Below, piece after piece: positions 17,603-26,014 of a DNA stretch of 64,000 bases. Made by a program: the position numbers and the translations under genes. This DNA comes from Pseudomonadota bacterium (GTDB lineage Bacteria; Pseudomonadota; Gammaproteobacteria; Steroidobacterales; Steroidobacteraceae): the NCBI GenBank assembly GCA_023433705.1, contig JAEYUC010000022.1:73625-137624 (forward strand), written 5' to 3'. The notes beneath the pieces were generated by a model. It searched no databases. It saw only the letters and a list, made by a program, of their open reading frames with translations, and was not told the DNA's origin. Position 1 is the stretch's first letter. Every line of letters starts with the position of its first letter.

Positions 17603-18256
17603 TCAGTTGGCGTCGGGATCCCAGCCGATCCGCGAGATGAAATCCGCGAGCGCGCGGACCTGCTGGAAATCGAGCGGCTCGATCTTGTTGGCGTGCGCCT
17701 TGTCGAGTGTGGGCCGGCGGCCGTCCACCGCGTCGTACATCTGGCGAAGTAGATAGTCGTAGTGCTGGCCCGCGAGGCGCGGGATCGCCTTGGCCGCGTC
17801 GCCGCTGCCGTCCGGCCGGTGACAGGACGCGCAGCGCTGGCCGTACAGGATCGCACCATCGGTCGCGTACGTGCCCTCGCCGATGCCGCGCGCGCCGCCT
17901 CGTTCGAGACTGGTGACGTAGGCCGCGAGGTCGGCGATGTCCTGCGGGCCTTCGAGGGTGTGCTGGTTCGCGATCTGTTCCATGCGGAAGTCCCAGCGCT
18001 TGCCGTACCGGAAGTCCACGATCTGCTTGAGCAGCACGGAGTAATGCTGCCCGGCGATGCGCGGCACGTTGCCGTTCGCCTGGCCGTTGCCGTCGGCTCC
18101 GTGGCAGGAAATGCAGGCGCGGTAGAGCTCGGCGCCATGTTCGGGATTCGGCGCTGCTTTTTTCGCGAGGTCCAGGTCGCGTCGCGCTTCGTTGGCGGCC
18201 AACGCGAACGACGAAACCCCCAGGGCGAACATGAAGACCGCGATTATCACGCGCAT
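17603..18256 (-). CDS. Dihaem cytochrome c4-type protein
   Basis: This 217-residue periplasmic protein has a signal peptide (MRVIIAVFMFALGVSSFALA) and two haem motifs, CISCH (48-52) and CASCH (142-146). Each is followed by c4-style PRIAGQHYSVLLKQIVDFRYG and PRLAGQHYDYLLRQMYD. The ribosome site GGAGGAATCGGC precedes the ATG. It probably shuttles electrons between a quinol-cytochrome c reductase and the cbb3 or NirK systems. It is a paralogue of the 16456-17139 protein, with the small gene at 17291 between them. Confidence 0.93.
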   Translation of the reverse strand: MRVIIAVFMFALGVSSFALAANEARRDLDLAKKAAPNPEHGAELYRACISCHGADGNGQANGNVPRIAGQHYSVLLKQIVDFRYGKRWDFRMEQIANQHTLEGPQDIADLAAYVTSLERGGARGIGEGTYATDGAILYGQRCASCHRPDGSGDAAKAIPRLAGQHYDYLLRQMYDAVDGRRPTLDKAHANKIEPLDFQQVRALADFISRIGWDPDAN

Positions 18257-18404
18257 GCCGATTCCTCCATCGGACCATTCTCCTCCCCTCGTGAGGGGCC
18301 TGCCAATACGCAGTAGACCGCATCCGATTACGCGCGGCCGCGAATCGCGCTATATGCGGCGCAGGAACTACATTCGCCGGAGCCATCAACAGGAGGAGCA
18401 AGCC

Positions 18405-18842
18405 ATGAGCCTTATCCGTTGGGAACCCTTCGCGGGAATCGACGACCTGTTTGCGCGCATGCCCGGGATGATGGGCTGGCCGCGCACGTTCGACGCCGCT
18501 GGCGGCCGCGGCGCCTTTACGCCCGCCGTCGACATCAGCGAGACCGACACCGAATACCTGATCCGCGCCGAACTACCCGCGATGAAGAAGGAGGACGTGA
18601 ACATCACCGTGGACGACCGGATGCTGACGATCTCCGGCGAGCGCAAGCAGCGCTTCGAGGACAAGCAGGAGAAATCGCATCGCGTCGAGACGGTCTACGG
18701 CAGCTTCTCGCGCAGCTTTTCGTTGCCCGACAGCGCCGACGTGAATTCGATTCGCGCGGAATCGAGCGACGGCGTGATCACGATCCACGTCGCGAAGACG
18801 AAGGCCGAACCGCGCAAACCGACACAGATAAAGGTGCAGTGA
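18405..18842 (+). CDS. Small heat-shock protein Hsp20 (alpha-crystallin family)
   Basis: This 145-residue cytoplasmic chaperone begins MSLIRWEPFAGIDDLFARM, with an alpha-crystallin domain from about 40 to 135 (PAVDISETDTEYLIRAELP, MLTISGERKQ, SFSRSFSLPDSADV). It binds unfolding proteins. The ribosome site AGGAGGAGCAAGCC fixes the ATG at 18405. It is followed after 1 nt by a universal stress protein, so the two are surely co-transcribed. Confidence 0.95.
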   Translation: MSLIRWEPFAGIDDLFARMPGMMGWPRTFDAAGGRGAFTPAVDISETDTEYLIRAELPAMKKEDVNITVDDRMLTISGERKQRFEDKQEKSHRVETVYGSFSRSFSLPDSADVNSIRAESSDGVITIHVAKTKAEPRKPTQIKVQ

Positions 18843-18843
18843 C

Positions 18844-19842
18844 ATGAAACCCGTGCGGCGGATCCTGTTCGCGGTCAAGGACCCCGCGGCGCAGCGCGAA
18901 AGCGCCGCGCTGCAGGGCATCACGCTTGCGAAGGCGCTCGGCGCGCAGATCGAATTCTTCCATTCGATCTCGACGCCGGTGTTCCTCGACCTGCAGCCAC
19001 TCACGAACGTCTCGCTCGACGACCTCAAACGCGAGGCGCTCGCGGGACGGCGCGAGGGCCTCGAGAAGCTGGTCGCGCTGGCGCGCCGCAAGGGTGTGCG
19101 TGCGACCGGTCATGCCGAATGGGACTATCCGCCGCACGAGGCCATCCTGCGCCGCGCGGAGAAGACCCGCGCCGATCTCATCGTCGCCGAAGTTCACCAG
19201 GGCTCGCGCGCGAAACGCTGGATCATGAAGCTCAACGACTGGGAGCTGCTGCGCGCCAGCGTCGTGCCGGTGCTGCTGCTCAAGGAAGGCGCGCCCTCAC
19301 TCACGCGCGCCCCGGTGCTCGCGGCGATCGATCCGTCGCACACCCATGCGAAGCCGTCTGCCCTGGATACGAACATCCTCGGGGCGGCGCAGCGCATCGC
19401 CGAAGGACTCGGCGGCAAATTGCACGTCGTTCATTCGGTTCCGCCCGGCTTCTATGGCCTGCCTACCGGAGGCGATCCGGCGATCGACGCGCAGTTGCTG
19501 GCGGCGCGGCAGGAGGTCATCCGCGAGAGGCGCGGCAAGGATCTCGACCGGTTCGCCGCGCGCGCGGAAGTGCCGGCGTCGCGACGTCACCTGGTCGACG
19601 GTGAGCCCGAAGCCGCGATCCCGCGCGTCGCGCAGAAGATCGGCGCGGGGCTGGTGGTCATGGGCGCGGTCTCGCGTTCGGGGCTCAAGCGCCTGTTCAT
19701 CGGCAACACCGCCGAACGCGTGCTGGAGGAGTTGCCCTGCGACGTACTCGTGGTCCATCCCAAGCGCGCGAAGGCACGCATGGCAACCAAACCGCGCGGC
19801 ATGAAGGTGATCACCTCGACGCCGTTGTTGCCCTTGGTCTAG
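18844..19842 (+). CDS. Tandem universal stress protein (UspE-like)
   Basis: This 332-residue protein has two Usp domains, starting MKPVRRILFAVKDPAAQ and PVLAAIDPSHTHAKPS. The second keeps VVMGAVSRSGLKRLFIGNTAERVLEELPCDVLVVH. It is closely similar in layout to the protein at 2824-3768, including the H-E/WDYPPHEA(I)LRR segment and PVPVLLL linker, so the two are paralogues. It begins 1 nt after the hsp20 stop. A likely role is protection under anaerobic or stationary-phase stress; nucleotide use is unproven. Confidence 0.93.
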   Translation: MKPVRRILFAVKDPAAQRESAALQGITLAKALGAQIEFFHSISTPVFLDLQPLTNVSLDDLKREALAGRREGLEKLVALARRKGVRATGHAEWDYPPHEAILRRAEKTRADLIVAEVHQGSRAKRWIMKLNDWELLRASVVPVLLLKEGAPSLTRAPVLAAIDPSHTHAKPSALDTNILGAAQRIAEGLGGKLHVVHSVPPGFYGLPTGGDPAIDAQLLAARQEVIRERRGKDLDRFAARAEVPASRRHLVDGEPEAAIPRVAQKIGAGLVVMGAVSRSGLKRLFIGNTAERVLEELPCDVLVVHPKRAKARMATKPRGMKVITSTPLLPLV

Positions 19843-19925
19843 GGCACGAGGTTCCGGGGAACGGCCGGACACCCGGACGCATTGACTCCGCAGGCGGCGC
19901 AGGTGGCGTCGCATCGGAGGCAATG

Positions 19926-20279
19926 ATGTTCCAGGTGTCCCTCGCTCTTTTCGCCGTCGCCGCCGTCGCGGGACTCACGATGGCGGTCATGCATTTCCGT
20001 GGCGTGAGCCCGCCGCGCACCGTCGTCGCGGCTCTGCACGGGTTGTTTGCCGCCGCGGGGCTCGTCGTGCTGCTGCTGGCGCTGATCAAAGCCGGCTTCG
20101 AAGGCCGGCCCGGCATCGCATTCGGGCTGCTCGCGGCGGCGGCGCTCGGCGGCTTCGTCCTGTTGAGCTCGCACGTCCAGGGAAAACGCCTCCCCTCGGG
20201 GCTTGTCGTAGGGCACGGGTTGTTGGCGGTCGCGGGCTTCGTCACGCTGCTGCTGGCGCAATACGCGCTCATGACCTGA
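19926..20279 (+). CDS. Four-helix membrane protein, unknown function
   Basis: This 117-residue protein is almost wholly hydrophobic, with about four helices: MFQVSLALFAVAAVAGLTMAV in outline, then ALHGLFAAAGLVVLLLALI, IAFGLLAAAALGGFVLLSS and HGLLAVAGFVTLLLAQYALM. Two HG motifs (LHGLFA, GHGLLA) recur in helices 2 and 4 and suggest an internal duplication. GGAGG lies 5 nt before the second of two adjacent ATGs, so 19926 is preferred over 19923. No family is recognised. Confidence 0.7.
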   Translation: MFQVSLALFAVAAVAGLTMAVMHFRGVSPPRTVVAALHGLFAAAGLVVLLLALIKAGFEGRPGIAFGLLAAAALGGFVLLSSHVQGKRLPSGLVVGHGLLAVAGFVTLLLAQYALMT

Positions 20280-20360
20280 ACTTCTCGTACACGGACTAGG
20301 TATTCATGCCCATGTCCAGGCAGGGGTGGATCGCAAGACCATTGGACTCGTGGTGTGCCC

Positions 20361-20768
20361 ATGGAGCGAGTAGTTCACGAACGCGAGCGCGACGCCGCGC
20401 GCGATCCGCGCTGGGGCGGGCGTATTCCTTGTCACGCGCAGGTCCAGATCACCGACGACACCGAGCTGCGCGGCCGCGGACAGATGCGCGACGTGAGCAA
20501 GTCGGGGGCGTTCATCGTGACTTCGCTCGGCGTGTCGCTGTACTGCCAGCTCGAGGTCGCGATCATGAATCCGGACGGCTCGCGAGGGCCCTGCGGACAC
20601 GCGACCGTGGTGCGCACGGACTGGGATGGCATCGGCATCGAGTGGCGCGAGGTCGCCGAGGAGCTGACCTGTCCCGCGATGGGCTGCACCACGAAGTGCC
20701 TGGCGCCGCGCTCGCCGGCGCAAGGCAAGGGGCAAGTCCCGGACAAAGTGCGGGACCCGGGTAGTTAG
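20361..20768 (+). CDS. PilZ-domain protein
   Basis: This 135-residue protein has the PilZ pattern: a basic Arg-rich N-terminal stretch (RDPRWGGRIPCHAQVQI) and the D-x-S-x-x-G motif in RDVSKSGAFIVT, followed by beta strands ending in GIGIEWREV. PilZ domains often bind cyclic di-GMP; the first part is weaker than the classical RxxxR, so binding is likely but not certain. The last residues (about QVPDKVRDPGS) are encoded by a hairpin at 20736-20756. The gene overlaps the convergent neighbour by 4 nt. Confidence 0.75.
   Translation: MERVVHERERDAARDPRWGGRIPCHAQVQITDDTELRGRGQMRDVSKSGAFIVTSLGVSLYCQLEVAIMNPDGSRGPCGHATVVRTDWDGIGIEWREVAEELTCPAMGCTTKCLAPRSPAQGKGQVPDKVRDPGS
20736..20756. repeat. Hairpin at the 3' end of the PilZ gene
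   Basis: GTCCCG and CGGGAC form a 6-bp stem around a 9-nt loop. It is inside the coding end of the PilZ gene and just before the stop of the convergent dehydrogenase-like gene. It may work as a terminator or be a REP-like remnant. Confidence 0.5.
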
Positions 20769-22087
20769 TTCGCGGATACCACCCGCCAGATCACGTTGCC
20801 GACGTCGTCCGCGACCAGCAGCGCGCCCCGCCGGTCGAACGCGACGCCCACCGGGCGACCCCAGGCGGAACCCTTCGCGCTCACGAATCCCTTCAGCACG
20901 TCGATGGGCGGGCCCGATGGTTTGCCGTTCGCGAACGGCACGAACACGACCTTGTAGCCGGCCGGCGGTTTTCGATTCCAGGAACCGTGCTCGCCGATGA
21001 ACATGCCATTTGCGAATCTCGGTGGCAGCGAGTTGCCGCCCGATCGAGCCAGCCCGAGCGCGGCGACGTGCGCGCCGAGTGCGTAATCGGGCACGAGCGC
21101 GCCGGCCACGAGATCCGGCCGCGTTGGCGCGACGCGCTCGTCGATGTGGGTGCCGAAGTAGCTGTAGGGCCAGCCATAGAAACCGCCTTCGGTCACGGAC
21201 GTGAGGTAGTCAGGCACGAGATCGTTGCCGAGCTCGTCGCGTTCGTTGACGACCGTCCAGAGCCGGCCAGTGGTGGGCTCCCATGCCAGGCCGTTGGGAT
21301 TGCGCAGCCCGGTCGCGAACAGGCGTTTTTCGCCGGTGGCGACGTCGACTTCCCAGATCGCGGCGCGGCCCTCTTCCTTGTCGATGCCGTTCTCGGCGGC
21401 GTTGCTGTTGGAGCCGACCGTGGCGTAGAGCTTCGAGCCGTCGGCGTTCGCGATGATGTTCTTGGTCCAGTGGTGGTTGAGGTCGCCGGCGGGCAGGTCG
21501 GTGAGGCGCACCGGCGTGGCGGCGATCTTCGTGACGCCCTTCGAATACGGCACCTTCACGATCGCATCGGTGTTGGCGATGTACAGCGTCGAACCAATGA
21601 GCGCCATGCCGAACGGCGAGTTCAGGTTCTCGACGAGCGCGGCGCGCATTTCGGCGACGCCGTCGTTGTCGGCGTCCCGGAGCAACGTGATGCGGTTGGC
21701 CGACGGCACGCCCGCGCCCGCCTTCGCCTGCATGGACCTCATGACCTTGCCCTTGATGCCCTTGTGCTCCTCGGGCCGGGGCGGCGCGTTCGTTTCGGCG
21801 ACGAGCACGTCGCCGTTGGGCAGCACGTGGATCCAGCGTGGATGCTGCAACCCGCGTGCGAAGGCGTTGACGGACAGTCCTCCGGCGACGACGGGTAGTT
21901 TGTTCCGGGGCCAGCCCTTCGCCTCGGCGACCTGCACCACCGGGACGGTCTGCTCGTCGGGTGGCGGCAGGACCGGGTTCGCGCCGATGCTGTCGGGCGG
22001 CGACGGCACCGGACCGACATCCGTCGTGCCCACGGACGAACACGCCGCGAAAATCAGCGATATCGCGAGGAGTGCGAGGCGCGACAT
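20765..22087 (-). CDS. PQQ-type sugar (sorbosone-like) dehydrogenase lipoprotein
   Basis: This 440-residue protein has a lipoprotein signal with lipobox FAAC (Cys16) and a beta-propeller of the glucose/sorbosone dehydrogenase type: GLQHPRWIHVLPNGDVLVAE, ITLLRDADNDGVAE, NSPFGMAL, NHHWTKNI, GLRNPNGLAWEP, EGGFYGWPYSYFG and GEHGSWNRKPPAGYKV. Relatives oxidise aldoses or sorbosone using PQQ; no PQQ synthesis gene is in the window, so the substrate is unknown. The start codon has no obvious ribosome site, and a palindrome lies directly upstream. Confidence 0.88.
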   Translation of the reverse strand: MSRLALLAISLIFAACSSVGTTDVGPVPSPPDSIGANPVLPPPDEQTVPVVQVAEAKGWPRNKLPVVAGGLSVNAFARGLQHPRWIHVLPNGDVLVAETNAPPRPEEHKGIKGKVMRSMQAKAGAGVPSANRITLLRDADNDGVAEMRAALVENLNSPFGMALIGSTLYIANTDAIVKVPYSKGVTKIAATPVRLTDLPAGDLNHHWTKNIIANADGSKLYATVGSNSNAAENGIDKEEGRAAIWEVDVATGEKRLFATGLRNPNGLAWEPTTGRLWTVVNERDELGNDLVPDYLTSVTEGGFYGWPYSYFGTHIDERVAPTRPDLVAGALVPDYALGAHVAALGLARSGGNSLPPRFANGMFIGEHGSWNRKPPAGYKVVFVPFANGKPSGPPIDVLKGFVSAKGSAWGRPVGVAFDRRGALLVADDVGNVIWRVVSAN

Positions 22088-22092
22088 GGCGA

Positions 22093-22111
22093 AGTGGGGC
22101 TTGACCCCACT
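22093..22111. repeat. Palindromic element between two minus-strand genes
   Basis: AGTGGGG and CCCCACT form a perfect 7-bp stem around CTTGA. The complement reads as a GGGGTCAAGCCCC-type core, like many proteobacterial REP units. It covers the stop of the gene at 22110-22496 and lies 6 nt upstream of the dehydrogenase start. It may end transcription of the former. Confidence 0.55.
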
Positions 22112-22496
22112 ACTCGCGTTCCAGCTCGATCTCGAGACCGGTGACCGACGAGCTCACGAGTTTCATCCCGAAGGGCTTCGTCTTCCCCTTGGCCTTGACG
22201 AGCACGTCTTCGCCGTCGTCGACCTCGACGTCGTACCCTTTGCCGAGCGCGACCTTGAGCGAGTCACGCACGGCATGCGCGATCTCGTTCTCGCCATTGC
22301 CCTTGGGGATCTTGGCCTCTGCTTCGATCGGCTCGCCGTCCTTCGGCGCGACTTGCAGCACGATTGATCCGTCCGACTTCGCCGTGTGATCGAGCTCGAC
22401 GCGCCACTTGTTGGACGTCTTGCTGTCGGCCTGGGCGAGCGGAATCATGAAGCCGGCGATCGCCAGCGCGCAGGCGATTCGACCCAGTCTGGACAT
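22110..22496 (-). CDS. Secreted protein, unknown function
   Basis: This 128-residue protein has a clear signal peptide (MSRLGRIACALAIAGFMIPLAQA) followed by a small soluble domain rich in Lys and Asp (WRVELDHTAKSDG, YDVEVDDGEDVLVKAKGKTKPFGMKLVSSSVTGLEIELERE in outline). GGGAGACCAAC precedes the ATG. It may be a periplasmic or outer-membrane-associated protein. I recognise no family. It is 22 nt upstream of the dehydrogenase-like lipoprotein on the same strand. Confidence 0.7.
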   Translation of the reverse strand: MSRLGRIACALAIAGFMIPLAQADSKTSNKWRVELDHTAKSDGSIVLQVAPKDGEPIEAEAKIPKGNGENEIAHAVRDSLKVALGKGYDVEVDDGEDVLVKAKGKTKPFGMKLVSSSVTGLEIELERE

Positions 22497-22567
22497 GTTG
22501 GTCTCCCGCGGTTGTTAGTTCCGGGAGTATCGAAGCGCCCCAATACCCCGGGTAGTGGACTTTCGCC

Positions 22568-23677
22568 TCACTCCGGGTCGGACAATGGCTCGGTGCCCCC
22601 GTCGAACCGTGCGCGCAGCAGTTCGCCGTCCCGGATCAGCAGGCATTCGAATCGCACCAACCCCCAGTCTTCGCGCTTCGGGTAGACCTGCACGGCGATG
22701 ACGCGACCGTCGTACAGCGACCGGATGGTCGGCACCGTCGTGTGCCCGACCACGACCCGGCCCGCATCGAAACGCTTCAGCGTGAGATCGACGTCGATGT
22801 CGGAAGCGCCCATGAGATCGTTTGGCGCCGTGAAATATCCGCGGTACCAGAGCGGACCGAGCGACCCCAGAAGGAATTCCGCGCGCTCCGTCTCGTGCTC
22901 GCTGCCGAGCTTTTCGTTCAATGCCGCCCGCGACAGCGTGTTCATCTCGGCGAGGGTGAAACCCTGGTCGAGCAGCGCGCGCGAAATGCCGCCGTGCACG
23001 AGCAGCAGGTCGTTGACGCGCAGCGCGACTCGCTGCACCCGCAGCCATTGTCCGAGCACGCTGTCCGCGCCGAACAGCTTCGGGTAGTCGGTGCCGAGCG
23101 TGCGCGCGGTTTCCGGATATTTCGGATGCAGGTAACGCACGTCGCCTCGCATCACCATCGTCTCGTGATTGCCGAGCAGCAGGTGCGCGCCCCCGCCCGC
23201 CTTGCGCGCCTGCGCCTCGAGTTCGTAGAGCAGCCACAGGATCTCGGTCTGGTGCGGCCCGCGATCGAACACGTCGCCGAGCACGACGAGATGCCCGCGG
23301 CCGAACTTCCAGCGCAGCGTTTCGTCGAGCACGCCGTGCTTCTGCAGCATCTCGGCCAGGATCTCGAACTCGCCGTGCGTGTCCGCGACGATGAAGATGG
23401 GCTGCTCCGCCGCGACCGTCACGACATCCGCCGTCGGCTCCGCGGGCGGGCGCAACTTCACCGCGAAGGCGGGAAAGCGGCCGACCGCCGGAACGGTGAT
23501 CGAGTCACCTTCGACCGGCCGCGCCTGCTTGCGCGTCTGGTGGCCATCAGCGACCACGGACCAGCTCTCGAGCCGACCCTCGCCGCGCAGGACGTACGGG
23601 CCATCAGGCTCCGCGGCATGCAAGGCGACCGCGAACAGCAGCGCGAGCAACCCGCGCAGGATGCGTGAATGTGTCAT
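22568..23677 (-). CDS. Exported calcineurin-like metallophosphoesterase
   Basis: This 369-residue protein has a signal peptide (MTHSRILRGLLALLFAVALHA) and the full metallophosphoesterase signature: DTHGE (about 119), GDVFDRG, GNHE, HGG and GHT. The order and spacing match the Shewanella-like/PPP-type phosphatase family, which is periplasmic in several bacteria. The substrate may be phosphoprotein or nucleotide; this is not resolvable here. An N-terminal beta region (PYVLRGEGRLESWSVV) precedes the catalytic domain. It stands alone between a small secreted-protein gene and the NmrA-type gene. Confidence 0.9.
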   Translation of the reverse strand: MTHSRILRGLLALLFAVALHAAEPDGPYVLRGEGRLESWSVVADGHQTRKQARPVEGDSITVPAVGRFPAFAVKLRPPAEPTADVVTVAAEQPIFIVADTHGEFEILAEMLQKHGVLDETLRWKFGRGHLVVLGDVFDRGPHQTEILWLLYELEAQARKAGGGAHLLLGNHETMVMRGDVRYLHPKYPETARTLGTDYPKLFGADSVLGQWLRVQRVALRVNDLLLVHGGISRALLDQGFTLAEMNTLSRAALNEKLGSEHETERAEFLLGSLGPLWYRGYFTAPNDLMGASDIDVDLTLKRFDAGRVVVGHTTVPTIRSLYDGRVIAVQVYPKREDWGLVRFECLLIRDGELLRARFDGGTEPLSDPE

Positions 23678-23859
23678 GCGCGGAATCTAACTCGGCGACG
23701 CAGCCATTGCCGAATCGGTTTCGCGTTTTCGGGGCGCAGCCTCAGGCCGTGCCCAAGCCTTGCCCGGCATGGGGCGACCCGCCCAAAAGGGCATGCCCCG
23801 TAGTTTGAACTCGAGGGTTCCAATGTTGTTAGACTCGACGGGCGCAATCGGGGAAGAAC

Positions 23860-24729
23860 ATGGGTCTCATCGCGGTTACCGGCGCGACCGGAAAGCTGGG
23901 CGGCGCCACGATCAACTATCTGCTCGAACGCAAGGTGGCCGCCGCCGACATCGTCGCGATGGTGCGCGACCCGTCGAAGCTCAAGGTGCGCGGACTCGCC
24001 GTGCGGCGCGGCGACTACACGGATCCGCGCTCGCTGGAGCAGGCATTCAACGGTGTCGAAAAGCTGCTGTTCATCTCGACGACCGTGCTCGGCGAGGAGC
24101 GCATTCTCCATCACCGCAACGTCGTGAACGCGGCCCGGGCTGCCGGGGTCCGGCACATCGTCTATACCAGCGTCGTGAAGGCTTCGGCGGACGCGATCTT
24201 CGCCGCGTCGCCCGGCCACTACGCGACCGAGGTGATGGTGCGCGAGAGCGGCATTCCCTGCACGTTCTTCCGCAACAACCTCTACATGGATCTCGTTCCA
24301 TTGATGTTCGGAGACGCGGTCGCGACCGGGAAGATAGTCCACAACGCCAACGCCGGGCGCATCGGCTTCGTCGCGCGGCGGGACATCGCGGCCGCTCTCG
24401 CCGCCGTGCTCACGTCGGGCGATCACCGCGAGAAGGCGTACGACATCAGCGCGCCTTCGCCGTACTCGCTGGGCGACGTCGCCGCCGCGCTCGGGAAGGC
24501 CAGCCGCAAGACCGTGACGTACCAGCCCGTGCGTTCGGACGAGTTCCGGAAAGTACTCGAAGCGAAGGGTGTGCCTGCGCGCATCATCGACGTGTCCGTC
24601 GCGCTCGGCGATGCAGTCCGTGCCGGGGAGTTCGACGTGGCATCGACGGATCTGGGACGGCTCATGGGGCGACCGGCTGAGACGCTCGACGCTTTCCTGC
24701 GGCGCGCGCTCGCTCCGGCACCCAACTAA
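23860..24729 (+). CDS. NmrA/QorB-like NAD(P)-binding oxidoreductase
   Basis: This 289-residue atypical short-chain dehydrogenase has the N-terminal Rossmann motif TGATGKLGG (GxxGxxG), VRRGDYTDPRSLEQAF, KLLFIST, and NAARAAGVRHIVYTSVVKA. The layout matches the QorB/NAD(P)H:quinone oxidoreductase 2 and NmrA-like group. It may reduce quinones or act as a redox sensor; the exact activity is unknown. The upstream 180 nt contain a GCCC-AAAA-GGGC hairpin and an AT-richer stretch that probably holds its promoter. It stands alone and ends 16 nt from the convergent ATP-grasp gene. Confidence 0.85.
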   Translation: MGLIAVTGATGKLGGATINYLLERKVAAADIVAMVRDPSKLKVRGLAVRRGDYTDPRSLEQAFNGVEKLLFISTTVLGEERILHHRNVVNAARAAGVRHIVYTSVVKASADAIFAASPGHYATEVMVRESGIPCTFFRNNLYMDLVPLMFGDAVATGKIVHNANAGRIGFVARRDIAAALAAVLTSGDHREKAYDISAPSPYSLGDVAAALGKASRKTVTYQPVRSDEFRKVLEAKGVPARIIDVSVALGDAVRAGEFDVASTDLGRLMGRPAETLDAFLRRALAPAPN

Positions 24730-24745
24730 TCGACTGCCGCTGGCC

Positions 24746-26014
24746 TCAGGCGCACGCGCCCATCGCCGTGCCCCACGCATCCTCGTTGCCGATGACGTAC
24801 ACCGGCGCGAATCCACCGCCGGCGGTCCGGAAGTTGGTCGTCTGGCCCTGGTAGAGCCGTGCGGCCATGAGCTGGATGACGCCGGCGTAGGCGTAACAAC
24901 GCACGTCCACCTTGAAGACTTCCTTGCCGGCCGGCACCGAGCGCCACCGCTCGCCCGGTGGCGTGAGCTCCTGCGCGACGTATCCACCCTTCACGACTTC
25001 GGCGAACACGCGCCGGGTCAGTTTGTCGCCGCGATAGGCCCCGCGGCTGCCGAAGCCCCCGCGGGGCTTGAAGAACCACTCCCTGCGCTCGCGCCACCAG
25101 GTATCCGCGCAACCACTGACGTTTCGCGTGGATGGAATTCCGCGACGCAGGATTTCGATGGATTGCGGCGCCACGCCCATGCTCGCGAGCGTGGCCGGAT
25201 CGGTCAGCAGCGTGAGATTGCGCTTGTTGGCGAAGAGCGCGTGCGCACGCGGGTGCGGCGTGATCACCGCCAGGTCGAGCTCGTATGCCTTGCGCAAATG
25301 GCAATTGGCCGGATCGTCGAAATAGAAATCCGTGAGCCGGTTGTAGACGAGATCGACCTGATTGCCGCGCAGCCGCAGCGCGTCGACCGTGAGCTCGAGT
25401 TCCGCGGGATCCGCGATCCAGGCCTGAACACCGCTCGCTTCGAACAGCCGTTTCGCGAGCTCGAACTCGGGATACAGGAACTGGCCACGCGGATTTTCGT
25501 CGACGATCGCGATCGTGCGCAGTGGCCGGTCGCCGCGCGCGAGCGCCCACTCGCGCTGGAGCATCGAGAAGATCTCGCTTTCGAGTTGCGCCGCGCCGGG
25601 CCGCGTGGCGTGATACCGGTCGGCCGCCTCGCAGCAGGCGCGTTGCGCGTCATGCAGCGCGATGTTGAGGAAGGCCCCACCCGCGTTCGTGTTGATCTCG
25701 ATCAGCTTCGGGCCGTCGGCCGTGATGTGAAAATCGAAGCCCATGAATGCGCCTGCCGCGCGCGGATCGATCCACGCGATCGGGGGCGCATGCGAGAGCA
25801 CTTCTTGCTGGTAGTTCGGCAGACGCGCGCAGGTTTCCACCGCCTGGATCAGGCGCCGCATTTCCGCAAGGTGCGCCGGATCGAGGAACACCGGCAGCTC
25901 GGAGAACATCTGGGACTGCGTATCGACGCGCTCCCGGAGCTTCGGCATGTCCGTGACGGAACAATCGCAATCGCGATTGAGCCGTTCCGCAACGCTGCGC
26001 TCCTGGTTCATCAT
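24746..26014 (-). CDS. Circularly permuted ATP-grasp-like protein in an ars-type operon
   Basis: This 422-residue cytoplasmic protein looks like an ATP-grasp ligase with the halves in swapped order. The metal-binding strand usually found at the C-terminus appears early (LIEINTNAGG, 105-113). The ATP-binding lysine and Gly-rich loop come late (FFKPRGGFGSRG, 314-325), followed by AQELTPPGERW and KVDVRCYAYAG. I know no named function. Its start overlaps the arsC stop by 4 nt, so it is the last gene of an arsR-arsN2-arsC operon. Possible roles are making a thiol or peptide that handles arsenic, but this is inference. Confidence 0.75.
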   Translation of the reverse strand: MMNQERSVAERLNRDCDCSVTDMPKLRERVDTQSQMFSELPVFLDPAHLAEMRRLIQAVETCARLPNYQQEVLSHAPPIAWIDPRAAGAFMGFDFHITADGPKLIEINTNAGGAFLNIALHDAQRACCEAADRYHATRPGAAQLESEIFSMLQREWALARGDRPLRTIAIVDENPRGQFLYPEFELAKRLFEASGVQAWIADPAELELTVDALRLRGNQVDLVYNRLTDFYFDDPANCHLRKAYELDLAVITPHPRAHALFANKRNLTLLTDPATLASMGVAPQSIEILRRGIPSTRNVSGCADTWWRERREWFFKPRGGFGSRGAYRGDKLTRRVFAEVVKGGYVAQELTPPGERWRSVPAGKEVFKVDVRCYAYAGVIQLMAARLYQGQTTNFRTAGGGFAPVYVIGNEDAWGTAMGACA

